Shown: positions 17,102-26,038 of the stretch, one piece after another
How positions within the stretch are numbered: position 1 is the stretch's first letter
Layout of the letters: each line of letters starts with the position of its first letter
Made by a program: the position numbers and the translations under genes
Assembly: GCA_014763715.1 (NCBI GenBank)
Contig: JACXUV010000024.1
Location: 1-64,000 of the forward strand
DNA from: Rhodobacterales bacterium
GTDB lineage: Bacteria; Pseudomonadota; Alphaproteobacteria; Caulobacterales; Hyphomonadaceae
Reading direction: 5' to 3'
Length of the DNA stretch: 64,000 nt
The notes under the pieces: model-generated
What the model was told of the DNA's origin: nothing
The model's input: only the letters and a program-made list of their open reading frames with translations
Databases searched by the model: none

Positions 17102-19039
17102 ATGAACAAGACACAGACTTCAAAAAGCACAGACACGAAAGAAGACGTGACCGCGCAGACAACAAGTCTGGATCGCCGGCACTTCCTGACAGCCGGCGCG
17201 CTCGTCGCCAGTGGTGTCGCAAGCGCCTGTGTGCTGCCCTCCGAGACCACTGGAAAAGTTACAGCTGCTCCAGCGCAGGAGCCTCCCAGACCACCCGATG
17301 CGCCGGAGAGTGGCGATCTGAGTGTAGCGGCTCATCGTGTCGAAACACCTGGCCCGCATGGCGTGGTCACGGCGGGGCATCCACTGGCAGCCTCTGCCGG
17401 GCTGCGCATGTTTATGCAAGGTGGTGCAGCAGGCGATGCCGCCGTTGCAACAATGGCCGTGCTGAACCTGACCGAAGCGTGGGCGTCCAGCATCGCGGGC
17501 AATGGCTTTGCAACGGTCTATGAAAAGTCCACAGGTGCTGTAAAGGCGCTGATGTTCGGCGGAGCAGCTCCGCTGGCGCTTGACCCGACGAGCGATCCGG
17601 CCGCTTTCGACTGGGGCGTAAAGGCAGCCACTACGCCGGGTGCATTCGATGGCTGGATCGAGCTTCTCCGCCGACACGGTCGTCTGTCTCTGGCTGAAGT
17701 CTTTGCGCCTGCAATTGAGCTGGCGCGCAATGGTCACCCGATTGATCCCTCGATCGCACGCATTATCGCAATCCGGGAAGAGCGCCTGCGGGAGCATCCG
17801 ACCAGCGCGGCCATATTCTTGCCGGATGGCAAAGCGCCCGCGCCGCGCCAGATCCTGCGCAATGAAAACCTGGCAAAGACTTTCGAGGCGCTCGTCGCTG
17901 AGGAGCAGGCTGTGCTGGCCGGCGGCGGAGATCGCGACAAGGCGCTCCTCGCGGCACGGGAATACTTCTATAACGGCCCCATCGCGGTAGAGCTTGACCG
18001 CTTCTTCCGTGAGGTTGGCGGATGGCTCAGAAAAGAGGACATGTCCGCCTACCAGGCAAAATGGACAACTCCCGTCCGGACTTCGTATCGCGGTTATGAC
18101 GTGTACTCCACACCGCCGACGTCGCGTGGGGGGCTCGAAGTCTGCATGCAGGCAAACCTGATCGAGCGCTTCGATGTGTCCGGCATGAAGCCAGGCAGTG
18201 CCGAACTGCTGCACCTGCAGGCCGAGGCCATCAAGCATGCCAAGGCAGATATCTACGCCTATGCTGCCGATCCGAAGTTCGCGAATGTTCCGGTCGAGGC
18301 AATGCTGTCCAAAGCTTACGCCACAGACCGGAGTGCGTTGATTGACCCGGCCCGCGCCTTGCCATTCCCCGGTGTGACGGATTTCCGACGTTACGATACG
18401 TCTGCGCCGCCTCCGCCCACCTCGGCACAGCGGACCGCAGATGATGAAGCCCGTTTCAGCGACACGACCAGCCTGACGGTTGTCGACGGGGAAGGGAACG
18501 CCATCGTCGTGACCACGACCCTTGGCGGAGGCTTCGGAACAGGTGTGGTTGCTGGAAACACCGGCTTCCTGCTGAACAATGGTATGCGGCTTGGGTCAAC
18601 GTCGCCCTATCAGGATAACGTCAATTTCGTTGCTCCTGGAAAGATCCCCATTCTGAACAACTCGCCGGTCGTTGTGATGAATGGCGCTCGCCTTTGGGCA
18701 GCCTTCGGCACGCCGGGCGGCGAGACGATCGGGCAGAGCGAATTCCAGGTCCTGATGAACCTTGTCGACTATGGCATGGGCATTCAGGAAGCCATCGAGG
18801 CGCCTCGTTTTGCGGTCAAGGCAGATCCGAATTTCTATCTGCCCGGTGCGAAATGCCTGCTTCAGCTGGAATCGCGCTTCTCGCAGGAGTGCCTCGCAGG
18901 ACTCCAGGCAATGGGGCACGTGGCAGATTATGTCGGTCCTTATGCAATTGGCAGCATTCAGGGCGTCCGGTCTTATGAGAATGGCGCGGTCATGGCCGGA
19001 GCGGACCCGCGCCGGATGGCAATGGCGGCCGGTTGGTAG
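17102..19039 (+). CDS. ggt: Gamma-glutamyltransferase, Tat-exported lipoprotein
   Basis: A 645-residue gamma-glutamyltranspeptidase, an Ntn hydrolase that cleaves gamma-glutamyl bonds such as in glutathione. SLDRRHFLTAGALVASG is a twin-arginine signal and SGVASAC offers a lipidation site, so the mature enzyme probably sits in the envelope. The precursor must self-cleave: DTTSLTVVDGEGNAIVVTTT holds the catalytic Thr that becomes the small-subunit N-terminus. GGFGTGVVAGNTGFLLNNGM and FGTPGGETI are small-subunit signatures. The family's usual TTHxSVVD is changed to TTSLTVVD, so the usual His is Ser. It is third in a run of plus-strand exported hydrolases. Confidence 0.9.
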   Translation: MNKTQTSKSTDTKEDVTAQTTSLDRRHFLTAGALVASGVASACVLPSETTGKVTAAPAQEPPRPPDAPESGDLSVAAHRVETPGPHGVVTAGHPLAASAGLRMFMQGGAAGDAAVATMAVLNLTEAWASSIAGNGFATVYEKSTGAVKALMFGGAAPLALDPTSDPAAFDWGVKAATTPGAFDGWIELLRRHGRLSLAEVFAPAIELARNGHPIDPSIARIIAIREERLREHPTSAAIFLPDGKAPAPRQILRNENLAKTFEALVAEEQAVLAGGGDRDKALLAAREYFYNGPIAVELDRFFREVGGWLRKEDMSAYQAKWTTPVRTSYRGYDVYSTPPTSRGGLEVCMQANLIERFDVSGMKPGSAELLHLQAEAIKHAKADIYAYAADPKFANVPVEAMLSKAYATDRSALIDPARALPFPGVTDFRRYDTSAPPPPTSAQRTADDEARFSDTTSLTVVDGEGNAIVVTTTLGGGFGTGVVAGNTGFLLNNGMRLGSTSPYQDNVNFVAPGKIPILNNSPVVVMNGARLWAAFGTPGGETIGQSEFQVLMNLVDYGMGIQEAIEAPRFAVKADPNFYLPGAKCLLQLESRFSQECLAGLQAMGHVADYVGPYAIGSIQGVRSYENGAVMAGADPRRMAMAAGW

Positions 19040-19103
19040 AAGTATTGAAGATTAGTGTACCCCTTAAAGGGCAGATGGAAGTGTTAGATCAGGAGCGATC
19101 CAC

Positions 19104-22058
19104 GTGAACTATAAAATGCGTTTGAAATCTGCGGGGGCATGCCTTGTGTTCACGTCCGTCCTGCTGGCCGGCTGCAACAGCCCCGGTGAGGCAACCGACA
19201 CGGCCGCCAAGGCAAACCAGCAGGCCGAAGCGGCTGAGCGTGTCCTGGTCGACGTGGTCATGACCGAGGGCACGAACATGTCGGCAGCGATGTCGCCCGA
19301 TGGTTCCACCCTTATCCTGGCGCTTCAGGGTGTTCTCTGGTCCGTCCCGGCTGAGGGCGGTGAGGCAACGGTGCTGACACCGGCGGAAATGGACTCGCAT
19401 GAGCCGTCCTGGTCTCCGGATGGTTCACTGATCACCTTCTACACCTATGCGGACAATGGCTTCACGATCTGGACGATGAAGCCGGATGGCTCGGATCTGA
19501 CGCAGCGAACCTTCGGCCCATCTGACGCCCGTTATCCGAACTTCACTCCGGATGGGAAAAGCATTCTCTATTCCGCAGATACGGAGGGTGGCTACCAGGT
19601 CTGGTCGCTCGATCTTGAAGGCGATGCCCCTGCGAAGCAGCTGACGGTTGCGGATGAAACAGGCTATGAAGTGCCGCTGACGCCTTACTTCCGCGGCTTC
19701 GGTAACGCGGTCTATCCGACGTTGTCACCGGATGGCTCGAAGCTCGCTTTCGTTGTGGACGGGCAGATGGATGCACTTGTCGTCCGCGATGTCGACGCGA
19801 CGGGAAACTTCACTGTCGCATACACCGCCGATACGCTTGGCGCGCCTGTCTGGGCACCGGATGGCAGCTCTCTCTATGTGACCGGGCTTCTGGGCAAGAA
19901 TGGCCTCGTGACGCAGGCATATGCGGATGGACCGGATGCGACGGTTCTGCTGAAAGGCGGGGATGTTTTCCCGTTCCGCCCCTCGGTTCTGGCTGACGGT
20001 TCGGTTCTCTATACCGCTGACGGCAAGGTGAAGGTTCTGGCGCCCGGCGCAGAGGCGCCGGAAAATATCGAGTTCACGGCCTCCGTCGAACTGGACCGTA
20101 CGCCATACAAGCGCCGCACCTACGATCTCACCTCCACTGAGTCCCGTCCGGCACTTGGCGTGATCGACCCGACCCTTTCGCCTGATGGCACCAAGGCTGT
20201 CTTCACCGCCGTAGGCGATCTCTGGATGTCGGACCTTGCGACCGGCGAAACGACCCAGCTGACCGATGATGCCTTCATTGACCTGTCGCCAAGCTGGTCG
20301 CCCGACGGTTCCACAATTGCCTTCGTGACGGATCGGGGTGGGAAAGCCGATATCTGGCTTATGGATGTGGCATCCGGTGAAGCCACTCAGCTGACAGACA
20401 ATCCCCGGCCTGCCAACTCGCCGATCTGGTCTCCCGATGGCACTCGTATCGCTTACCTGTCTGATGCCCTGACGACGATCTTCCTCGGTGCGACGGTCAA
20501 CATCATTGATGTGGCGACAGGTGGAGAGACCGTGATTTCGGAACCTGTGTTCGGCCCGAGCCCGCCAGCCTGGTCCAGCGATGGCGCAGCTGTTCTCGTC
20601 GTCAGCCGTCTGCCGCAGACGAACCGTTTCCGCGAAGGCTACAATGGTCTGTTCCTGATGCCTGCATCTGGTGAAGGTGAGGCAAAGTGGGTGATGCCTC
20701 AGGGCATGGACGCCTCTCTGGGGCGCCGCCAATGGAACCGTCCGGCCTGGTCGGCCGACGGCATGATCGTCTATCGCTACAAGGGTGCGCTTTACATGGC
20801 ACCACTTTCGCCGTCTGGCGACATTGGTGACGCCACGCTGGTGGCATCTGCCGGCGAAAACCCGAACTGGTCGGCGGATGGCTCAAAGCTCATCTATATC
20901 GATGGGGCGGACATCATGCTGTTCGACCGGGCGACCGGCGAAACCAGCGCGCTGGACATCAAGCCTGAATGGCACCGTGACATGCCGGAGGAGGACTATA
21001 CCATCCGTGCGGGTCACATGCTGGATGTCGCGGCAGGCAAGTATCTGGAAAATGTCGACATCGTTGTGGAAGATGGCGTCATCAAATCGATCGTGCCCGC
21101 AGGGTCAGCTGAGATCGTCGGAACGCTCATCGATGCGTCTGACCGCTATCTCATCCCGGGCCTGATCGAGAGCCATACGCACCAGTCGATCTCGCAGGGC
21201 AGGGCCCTTGGGGACATCTGGTTCAAGTACGGGATCACGACTGTTCGTGAAACGGGGGATGACCCCTATCACGCAGTTGAGCGCCGGGAGGCCGCTGATG
21301 CGGGCCGCCGTCCTGCGCCGCGGGTCTTCACGGCAGGCCCGCTGAACGAAGGCGCGCGTGTGTCGTATGGTGTTTCTGAAACAGTCGGAACAGTCGAAGA
21401 AGCGAAGGACTCCATGCGTCTTTCCACGGAGCTACAGCTCGATCTCTACAAAAGCTATGTGCGTCAGGATTACACCGTCCAGAAAACGGTGATCGAGCTT
21501 GCGCACGAATCCGGAATTCCGGTGACGGGCCACGAGCTTTATCCCGCTGTCGCCAATGGTGTTGACCAGATGGAACACTTCGGGGCCACCAGTCGGCGCG
21601 GCTACTCCCTGAAAAGCTCGCTGAACGGTGAGTCGTATCAGGATGTCATCGCGCTGGTCGCGGAATCCGGCATGTATATTACGCCCACACTGGCGCTCGT
21701 GGAACGCGGCGGTCCGGACAAGCTGGCCGCCGGGCAGGAGACCCTCCGGAACCTTCTGGCGAAAGGCGGAAAAATCGTCGCTGGCACTGACTCCCCCTTC
21801 GTGCCCTACGGTGCGTCTCTGCACACGGAACTCTCCATCTATTCCGATGCAGGGGTGCCGAATGCGACTGTTATCAAACTGGCCACCAGCCAGGCTGCTG
21901 AGGCGATCGGCGTCGGTGACCAGCTGGGCCAGATCGCGCCGGGCTATCTGGCCGACATCACGATCCTGGATGGTGACCCTCTGGCAGACATCGCGAACAC
22001 CCTGAACGTCAGCGAAGTCATGAAGAACGGTGAAATCGTCTTCACGAAGCCGGAGTAG
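19104..22058 (+). CDS. Lipoprotein: PD40 beta-propeller plus amidohydrolase
   Basis: A 984-residue two-domain lipoprotein. The signal ends in SVLLAGC (lipid Cys about residue 24). Residues about 50-640 are WD40-like/TolB-type propeller repeats; SPDGS or close variants recur many times (SPDGSLITF, SPDGSTIAFVTD, SPDGTRIAYLSD). Residues about 650-980 are an amidohydrolase: LIPGLIESHTHQ has the HxH pair, VTGHELYP another His, and IVAGTDSPFVPYG the late Asp. Such fusions occur in Bacteroidetes and Alphaproteobacteria and are thought to act on peptides or cyclic amides; the substrate is unknown. The start is GTG at 19104, with AGGAG eight bases upstream. Confidence 0.85.
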   Translation: MNYKMRLKSAGACLVFTSVLLAGCNSPGEATDTAAKANQQAEAAERVLVDVVMTEGTNMSAAMSPDGSTLILALQGVLWSVPAEGGEATVLTPAEMDSHEPSWSPDGSLITFYTYADNGFTIWTMKPDGSDLTQRTFGPSDARYPNFTPDGKSILYSADTEGGYQVWSLDLEGDAPAKQLTVADETGYEVPLTPYFRGFGNAVYPTLSPDGSKLAFVVDGQMDALVVRDVDATGNFTVAYTADTLGAPVWAPDGSSLYVTGLLGKNGLVTQAYADGPDATVLLKGGDVFPFRPSVLADGSVLYTADGKVKVLAPGAEAPENIEFTASVELDRTPYKRRTYDLTSTESRPALGVIDPTLSPDGTKAVFTAVGDLWMSDLATGETTQLTDDAFIDLSPSWSPDGSTIAFVTDRGGKADIWLMDVASGEATQLTDNPRPANSPIWSPDGTRIAYLSDALTTIFLGATVNIIDVATGGETVISEPVFGPSPPAWSSDGAAVLVVSRLPQTNRFREGYNGLFLMPASGEGEAKWVMPQGMDASLGRRQWNRPAWSADGMIVYRYKGALYMAPLSPSGDIGDATLVASAGENPNWSADGSKLIYIDGADIMLFDRATGETSALDIKPEWHRDMPEEDYTIRAGHMLDVAAGKYLENVDIVVEDGVIKSIVPAGSAEIVGTLIDASDRYLIPGLIESHTHQSISQGRALGDIWFKYGITTVRETGDDPYHAVERREAADAGRRPAPRVFTAGPLNEGARVSYGVSETVGTVEEAKDSMRLSTELQLDLYKSYVRQDYTVQKTVIELAHESGIPVTGHELYPAVANGVDQMEHFGATSRRGYSLKSSLNGESYQDVIALVAESGMYITPTLALVERGGPDKLAAGQETLRNLLAKGGKIVAGTDSPFVPYGASLHTELSIYSDAGVPNATVIKLATSQAAEAIGVGDQLGQIAPGYLADITILDGDPLADIANTLNVSEVMKNGEIVFTKPE

Positions 22059-22064
22059 GAAACC

Positions 22065-22096
22065 GGGGCTGGTGCCGGCAATCAGGCATCGGCCCC
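22065..22096 (+). terminator. Hairpin between propeller-amidohydrolase and acylase genes
   Basis: GGGGCTGGTGCC (22065-22076) pairs with GGCATCGGCCCC (22085-22096), 12 bp with two G-U pairs and an 8-base loop, followed only by ATTT. It is a likely attenuator or partial terminator rather than a full stop. Confidence 0.5.
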
Positions 22097-22143
22097 ATTT
22101 CCAGAGTGCACTCTCGTCTCTGTGACTGGAAAAGGAAAATGTC

Positions 22144-24312
22144 ATGAAGCTCGGACACCTGATTTCCGGTGCTCTCATTGCGGCCAGCGGACTGGCCGTG
22201 TCGGCCTGCGCGGGTGCTGTGTCCGGCCCGGATACGGCAGAGCCTGTTGCTGTCGCGGCAGAACTGGTTGCGGAGGCGCCGGCCCCAAAGGGCGAGATCC
22301 TGTGGGACACCTATGGCGTGCCGCACATCTACGGCGCTGACGCAGAGACGGTTTTCTACGGATACGGCTACGCGCAGGCGTCCAGCCACGCCAATACGAT
22401 CTTCCGACTGTATGGCGAAGCCAGGGGCAAGGGCGCCGAGTATTGGGGCGCGGCCTATGAGGACACGACCAAATGGCTTGTCATGAACGGCGTGCCGGAG
22501 CGGGCGCAGATCTGGTACGATGCTCAGCAGCCTGATTTTCGCGCGAAACTCGATGCCTTCGCGGCCGGGATGAATGCCTTCGCGGAAGAACACCCGGGAG
22601 CCATCGACGAAGACCTGAAGCAGGTACTGCCTGTCACCGGCGTGGATGTCGTCGCGCATGCGCACCGCCTGATGAATTTCGTCTATGTCGCGTCTCCGGG
22701 ACGTACGGTTGGGGAGGGCGATCCGCCGGAACTGGAGAAGCAAGGCTCCAACACATGGGCCGTTGCGCCATCCAAAACGGCCGATGGGCACACGCTCCTG
22801 CTGCAGAACCCGCACCTGCCATGGAGCATGCCGTTCTTCATCTATTACGAAGCCCACCTCGTTGCCCCGGACTTTGAGGTCTATGGTGCAACCCAGGTCG
22901 GCCTGCCGGTTATCCGCTTTGCTTTCAATCAGCAGATGGGCATTTCGAACACGGTCAACGGTATGGTCGGTTCAACGACCTATGAACTGACCCCGAAAGA
23001 CAATGGTTATCTGTTCGATGGCGAGGTTCTGCCCTTCGACGTGAAGGAGACCAGCTACAAGCTGTTGCAGGCGGATGGCACGTATCTCGATGTGCCCGTC
23101 TCCATCCGGTCGACCGTGCACGGGCCTGTCTTTGAGCGTCCGGATGGCAAACTGGTGGCGCTGCGTGTCGCCGGGCTGAACCGACCCGGCATGCTGCAGC
23201 AATATTTCGATATGGTCACCTCGAAGAGCTATGAGGATTTCCACGCGGCGATGACCCGTCTTCAGGTGCCGACCTTCAACATTTCCTATGCGGATCGCGA
23301 CGGTCACATTGAGTACATCTTCAATGGCATCGCACCAAAGCGCGCCTCCGGGGATATCGACTTCTGGAGGGGGCTGGTGCCGGGGGATACGTCCGAATAC
23401 CTGTGGACCGATGTGCATCCGTTTGAGGATCTGCCGCACGTGACAGATCCGGAATCCGGCTTCATCCAGAACTCGAACGATCCGCCATGGGAAGCCACGC
23501 TTCCGGTCACCTACAAGCCTGAAGACTATCCGGCCTATTTCGCTCCGCGCACGCCGCTATCGATGCGCGCGCAGAATTCGCTGAAAATGATGGTCGACGC
23601 AAAGGACCTGACGTTTGACGAATTCATCAAATTGAAAGTCTCCGCGCAGGCCCTGATGGCAGACCGCGTTCTGCCGAACCTTCTCGCCGCTGCGGCTGAG
23701 GATTCTGATCCGGACATGCAGAAGGCGGTTGAGGTGCTGTCCAACTGGGACCGGACCTTCTCAGCTGACAATCGCGGCGGTGTCCTGTTCGAGGAATGGG
23801 CCAAGCTGTTCGCCGGGCCGCGCATGTCCGGCCTCGATGGCTTTGCCGTTCCGTGGAGCGCGGATGACCCGATCAACACGCCGTCTGGTCTGAAAGATCC
23901 GCAGGCCGCCGTCGAGCAGCTGCGGCAGGCAATCGCGAAGACAAAGGAGACCTACGGCCAGATCGACCCGGTCTATGGCGATGTCTCGCGCTTCATCCTT
24001 GACGGTGTCGATGTGCCGGGCAGTGGCGGCTATGGCAATCTGGGCGCATTCCGCGTGATCACCTGGTCGGAACCAAACGAGGATGGCATCCGCACGCCGG
24101 CACATGGAGAGACATGGGTGGCGATGGTTGAGTTTTCGACCCCGATCAAGGCCTATGGCCTGATGAGCTATGGCAACTCGCGCCAGCCCGGTACCACGCA
24201 CTACAGCGATCAGCTGGACCTCTTGTCGAAAGAACAGTTCCGCGAATTCTGGCTGCAGCGCGAACAGGTCGAAGCAAACCTCGAACGGCGTACACCGCTG
24301 AACCCGCAGTAA
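22144..24312 (+). CDS. Penicillin acylase family lipoprotein
   Basis: A 722-residue Ntn hydrolase of the penicillin acylase/AHL acylase family. The signal is hydrophobic and ends in VSAC (lipid Cys22). [13 protein letters not shown] is the start of the alpha chain. [15 protein letters not shown] marks the self-cleavage site, with Ser202 as N-terminal nucleophile of the beta chain; [18 protein letters not shown] follows as in the family. Members cleave N-acyl amides: penicillins, acyl-homoserine lactones, acyl amino acids. Envelope placement next to a TonB receptor and GGT suggests nutrient scavenging or quorum quenching. The true substrate cannot be read from sequence. Confidence 0.88.
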   Translation: MKLGHLISGALIAASGLAVSACAGAVSGPDTAEPVAVAAELVAEAPAPKGEILWDTYGVPHIYGADAETVFYGYGYAQASSHANTIFRLYGEARGKGAEYWGAAYEDTTKWLVMNGVPERAQIWYDAQQPDFRAKLDAFAAGMNAFAEEHPGAIDEDLKQVLPVTGVDVVAHAHRLMNFVYVASPGRTVGEGDPPELEKQGSNTWAVAPSKTADGHTLLLQNPHLPWSMPFFIYYEAHLVAPDFEVYGATQVGLPVIRFAFNQQMGISNTVNGMVGSTTYELTPKDNGYLFDGEVLPFDVKETSYKLLQADGTYLDVPVSIRSTVHGPVFERPDGKLVALRVAGLNRPGMLQQYFDMVTSKSYEDFHAAMTRLQVPTFNISYADRDGHIEYIFNGIAPKRASGDIDFWRGLVPGDTSEYLWTDVHPFEDLPHVTDPESGFIQNSNDPPWEATLPVTYKPEDYPAYFAPRTPLSMRAQNSLKMMVDAKDLTFDEFIKLKVSAQALMADRVLPNLLAAAAEDSDPDMQKAVEVLSNWDRTFSADNRGGVLFEEWAKLFAGPRMSGLDGFAVPWSADDPINTPSGLKDPQAAVEQLRQAIAKTKETYGQIDPVYGDVSRFILDGVDVPGSGGYGNLGAFRVITWSEPNEDGIRTPAHGETWVAMVEFSTPIKAYGLMSYGNSRQPGTTHYSDQLDLLSKEQFREFWLQREQVEANLERRTPLNPQ

Positions 24313-24327
24313 GCGGACGGAAATGAA

Positions 24328-24363
24328 ATGCACCCCCGGACGGCGAACCGTCCGGGGGTGCAT
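24328..24363. terminator. Bidirectional terminator between acylase and PhoD genes
   Basis: A 16-bp perfect stem, 24328-24343 paired with 24348-24363, with a CGAA tetraloop, lies between two convergent genes 15 bp after the acylase stop and 23 bp after the phoD stop. The arms are very GC-rich (ACCCCCGGACGG). Its position and symmetry suggest it serves both transcripts, though neither side has a long T run. Confidence 0.75.
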
Positions 24364-24386
24364 CCATGTCTGCATGAAGGACGGGC

Positions 24387-25919
24387 TTACATATCCTTCG
24401 TGCGCATCTCGATATCGGTCGTGACAGGTGAGTCCGCGCGGCCGGAGTCCTCGACGACGCGGAATTCGGCGCTGCAATTGTCTTTGGAAAAAGTTGTCCG
24501 CAGGTAGCCGCGCTTGTTGCCATTCAGGTAGGAGACGTGCGGATTGGCGTCGCGCACGATTTCCATATCGCGTGCCCACGGGCAGTAGGAAGAGATCGAG
24601 CTGCCGACCAGTTCGTGCCCGATCCGGCGGGAGTTCGGATCGAACTGGTCTTCGTGCAGCGTTGAGGCCATCGCCGTGTGCCAGTCACCCGTGAGGAAGA
24701 TGGGGTTCGAGACCCCATCTGCCAGCGTGGCGGACAAACGGTCTCGTGCGGACGGGTACCCATCCCAGCTATCAAGATTGGTTTCCGCTGCTTCTGGTGC
24801 TTCGGTGTAGCGATACGATGTGAACCAGACCTGCGTCGCAATCACATTGAACGGGGCAGACGATGTCTTCAGAGACCGGGTCAGCCAGGCTTCCTGTTCG
24901 GCGCCCATGATGGTGCGCTTCGGATCGAGGGCCTCTTCGCAATAGGGTTTGCGGTTATCGCCGCACGGCTGGTCGTCACGGAACTGGCGGGTATCCAGCA
25001 GGTGGATCAGCGCAGGGCCCAGATGATATTTGCCATACAGCTGCAGCGTGGCCTTCATCTTGTTGAAGGCCGGCGGTGCCTCGATCGGCATGTGCTCGTA
25101 GTAGGCCTTGAAGGCTGCATATTTGCGGATCTCGAATTCCAGAGGTGTCTGCTTTTCCGGGTCCTGCGGAGTGCCTGCAGCCCAGTTATTGTCGACTTCG
25201 TGATCGTCCATGGCGACGATCCATGGCGCGATGGCATGGGCTGCCTGCAGGTGCGGGTCGGCACGGTAGAGCGCGTAGCGGTTCCGGTAATCCCACAGTG
25301 TGACGATCTCATTGCTGTTGTGCTGGCGCACGATTTCGAACATGCGCCGTTCGCCGCCGCCCACGTCGCGCATTTTTGCGCCAAACGCCGAGATGCCGCC
25401 CTCATAGATATAGTCGCCGGTATGGATCACACAGTCCGGCACCCAACTGGCCAGGTCGCGATAGGCGGCATAGTGGCCGGTCTCATAGTGCTGGCAATAG
25501 GCGAGGGCGACCTTTGCTTCCGGCGCGTTCGGGTCTGTCGTGCGTGTACGGCCGACCGGGCTTTCCTCGTCGCCATAATAGAACTGGTAGAAATATTCCC
25601 GGCCAGGCTTCAGGCCGGTGAGCTTGTAGTGGATGGAGTGGGCATCTGCATCAGAGGTGCGCACAATCTCGTCGCGGATCGGATTGCGCATTGCATCATC
25701 CGTACACACGCGTACGCGGACGTCTGCCGTACCGGGCGGCATGCCGCCGCCATTCAGCGGATCGGGCGCCAGGCGCGTCCACAGGATGACGCTGGAAGGT
25801 GTAGGGCTACCGGAGGCGACCCCAAGTGTGAAGTGCGCTTTGCCGCCTTCGGCATAGGCCATTTTCGGCACCCATAACGCAGCACCGGTGGAAGCGAGAA
25901 ACAAGCGGCGGGAAAACAT
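24387..25919 (-). CDS. phoD: PhoD-like alkaline phosphatase/phosphodiesterase, Tat-exported
   Basis: A 510-residue PhoD-family enzyme. MFSRRLFLASTGAALW is a Tat signal, as expected for a metal enzyme folded before export. The N-terminal beta domain (LGVASGSPTPSSVILWTRLAP) is typical. The catalytic domain shows CVIHTGDYIYEGG, VAMDDHEVDNNWAAG and LTGDWHTAMAS, which supply the metal-binding Asp, His and Asn. PhoD enzymes hydrolyse phosphate mono- and diesters in the periplasm, using Ca2+ and Fe3+. It lies downstream of a TonB receptor on the same strand, across a 120-bp gap with a hairpin, so the pair may serve uptake and cleavage of one phosphorus compound. Confidence 0.93.
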   Translation of the reverse strand: MFSRRLFLASTGAALWVPKMAYAEGGKAHFTLGVASGSPTPSSVILWTRLAPDPLNGGGMPPGTADVRVRVCTDDAMRNPIRDEIVRTSDADAHSIHYKLTGLKPGREYFYQFYYGDEESPVGRTRTTDPNAPEAKVALAYCQHYETGHYAAYRDLASWVPDCVIHTGDYIYEGGISAFGAKMRDVGGGERRMFEIVRQHNSNEIVTLWDYRNRYALYRADPHLQAAHAIAPWIVAMDDHEVDNNWAAGTPQDPEKQTPLEFEIRKYAAFKAYYEHMPIEAPPAFNKMKATLQLYGKYHLGPALIHLLDTRQFRDDQPCGDNRKPYCEEALDPKRTIMGAEQEAWLTRSLKTSSAPFNVIATQVWFTSYRYTEAPEAAETNLDSWDGYPSARDRLSATLADGVSNPIFLTGDWHTAMASTLHEDQFDPNSRRIGHELVGSSISSYCPWARDMEIVRDANPHVSYLNGNKRGYLRTTFSKDNCSAEFRVVEDSGRADSPVTTDIEMRTKDM

Positions 25920-25998
25920 GGGTCACCTCTGTCTGAATGCTGGCAATGGACACGCGGCCAATGGGGAATGTGGAAGATCACCCTTCTGAAAAGGGAGA

Positions 25999-26026
25999 CC
26001 CGGCCAGTGGGGACAGACTGGCCGGG
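25999..26026 (-). terminator. Hairpin between TonB receptor and phoD genes
   Basis: CCCGGCCAGT (25999-26008) pairs perfectly with ACTGGCCGGG (26017-26026), with an 8-base loop, 13 bp after the receptor stop. On the minus strand it is followed by TCTCCCTTTTC, a modest T-rich tail. It would end or attenuate the receptor transcript before phoD. Confidence 0.65.
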
Positions 26027-26038
26027 CCTTTAGTGCGG

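Noticed and set aside
17120-18238. 372-codon minus-strand frame
   Set aside because: Antisense to ggt; no recognisable domain, while ggt is unmistakable.
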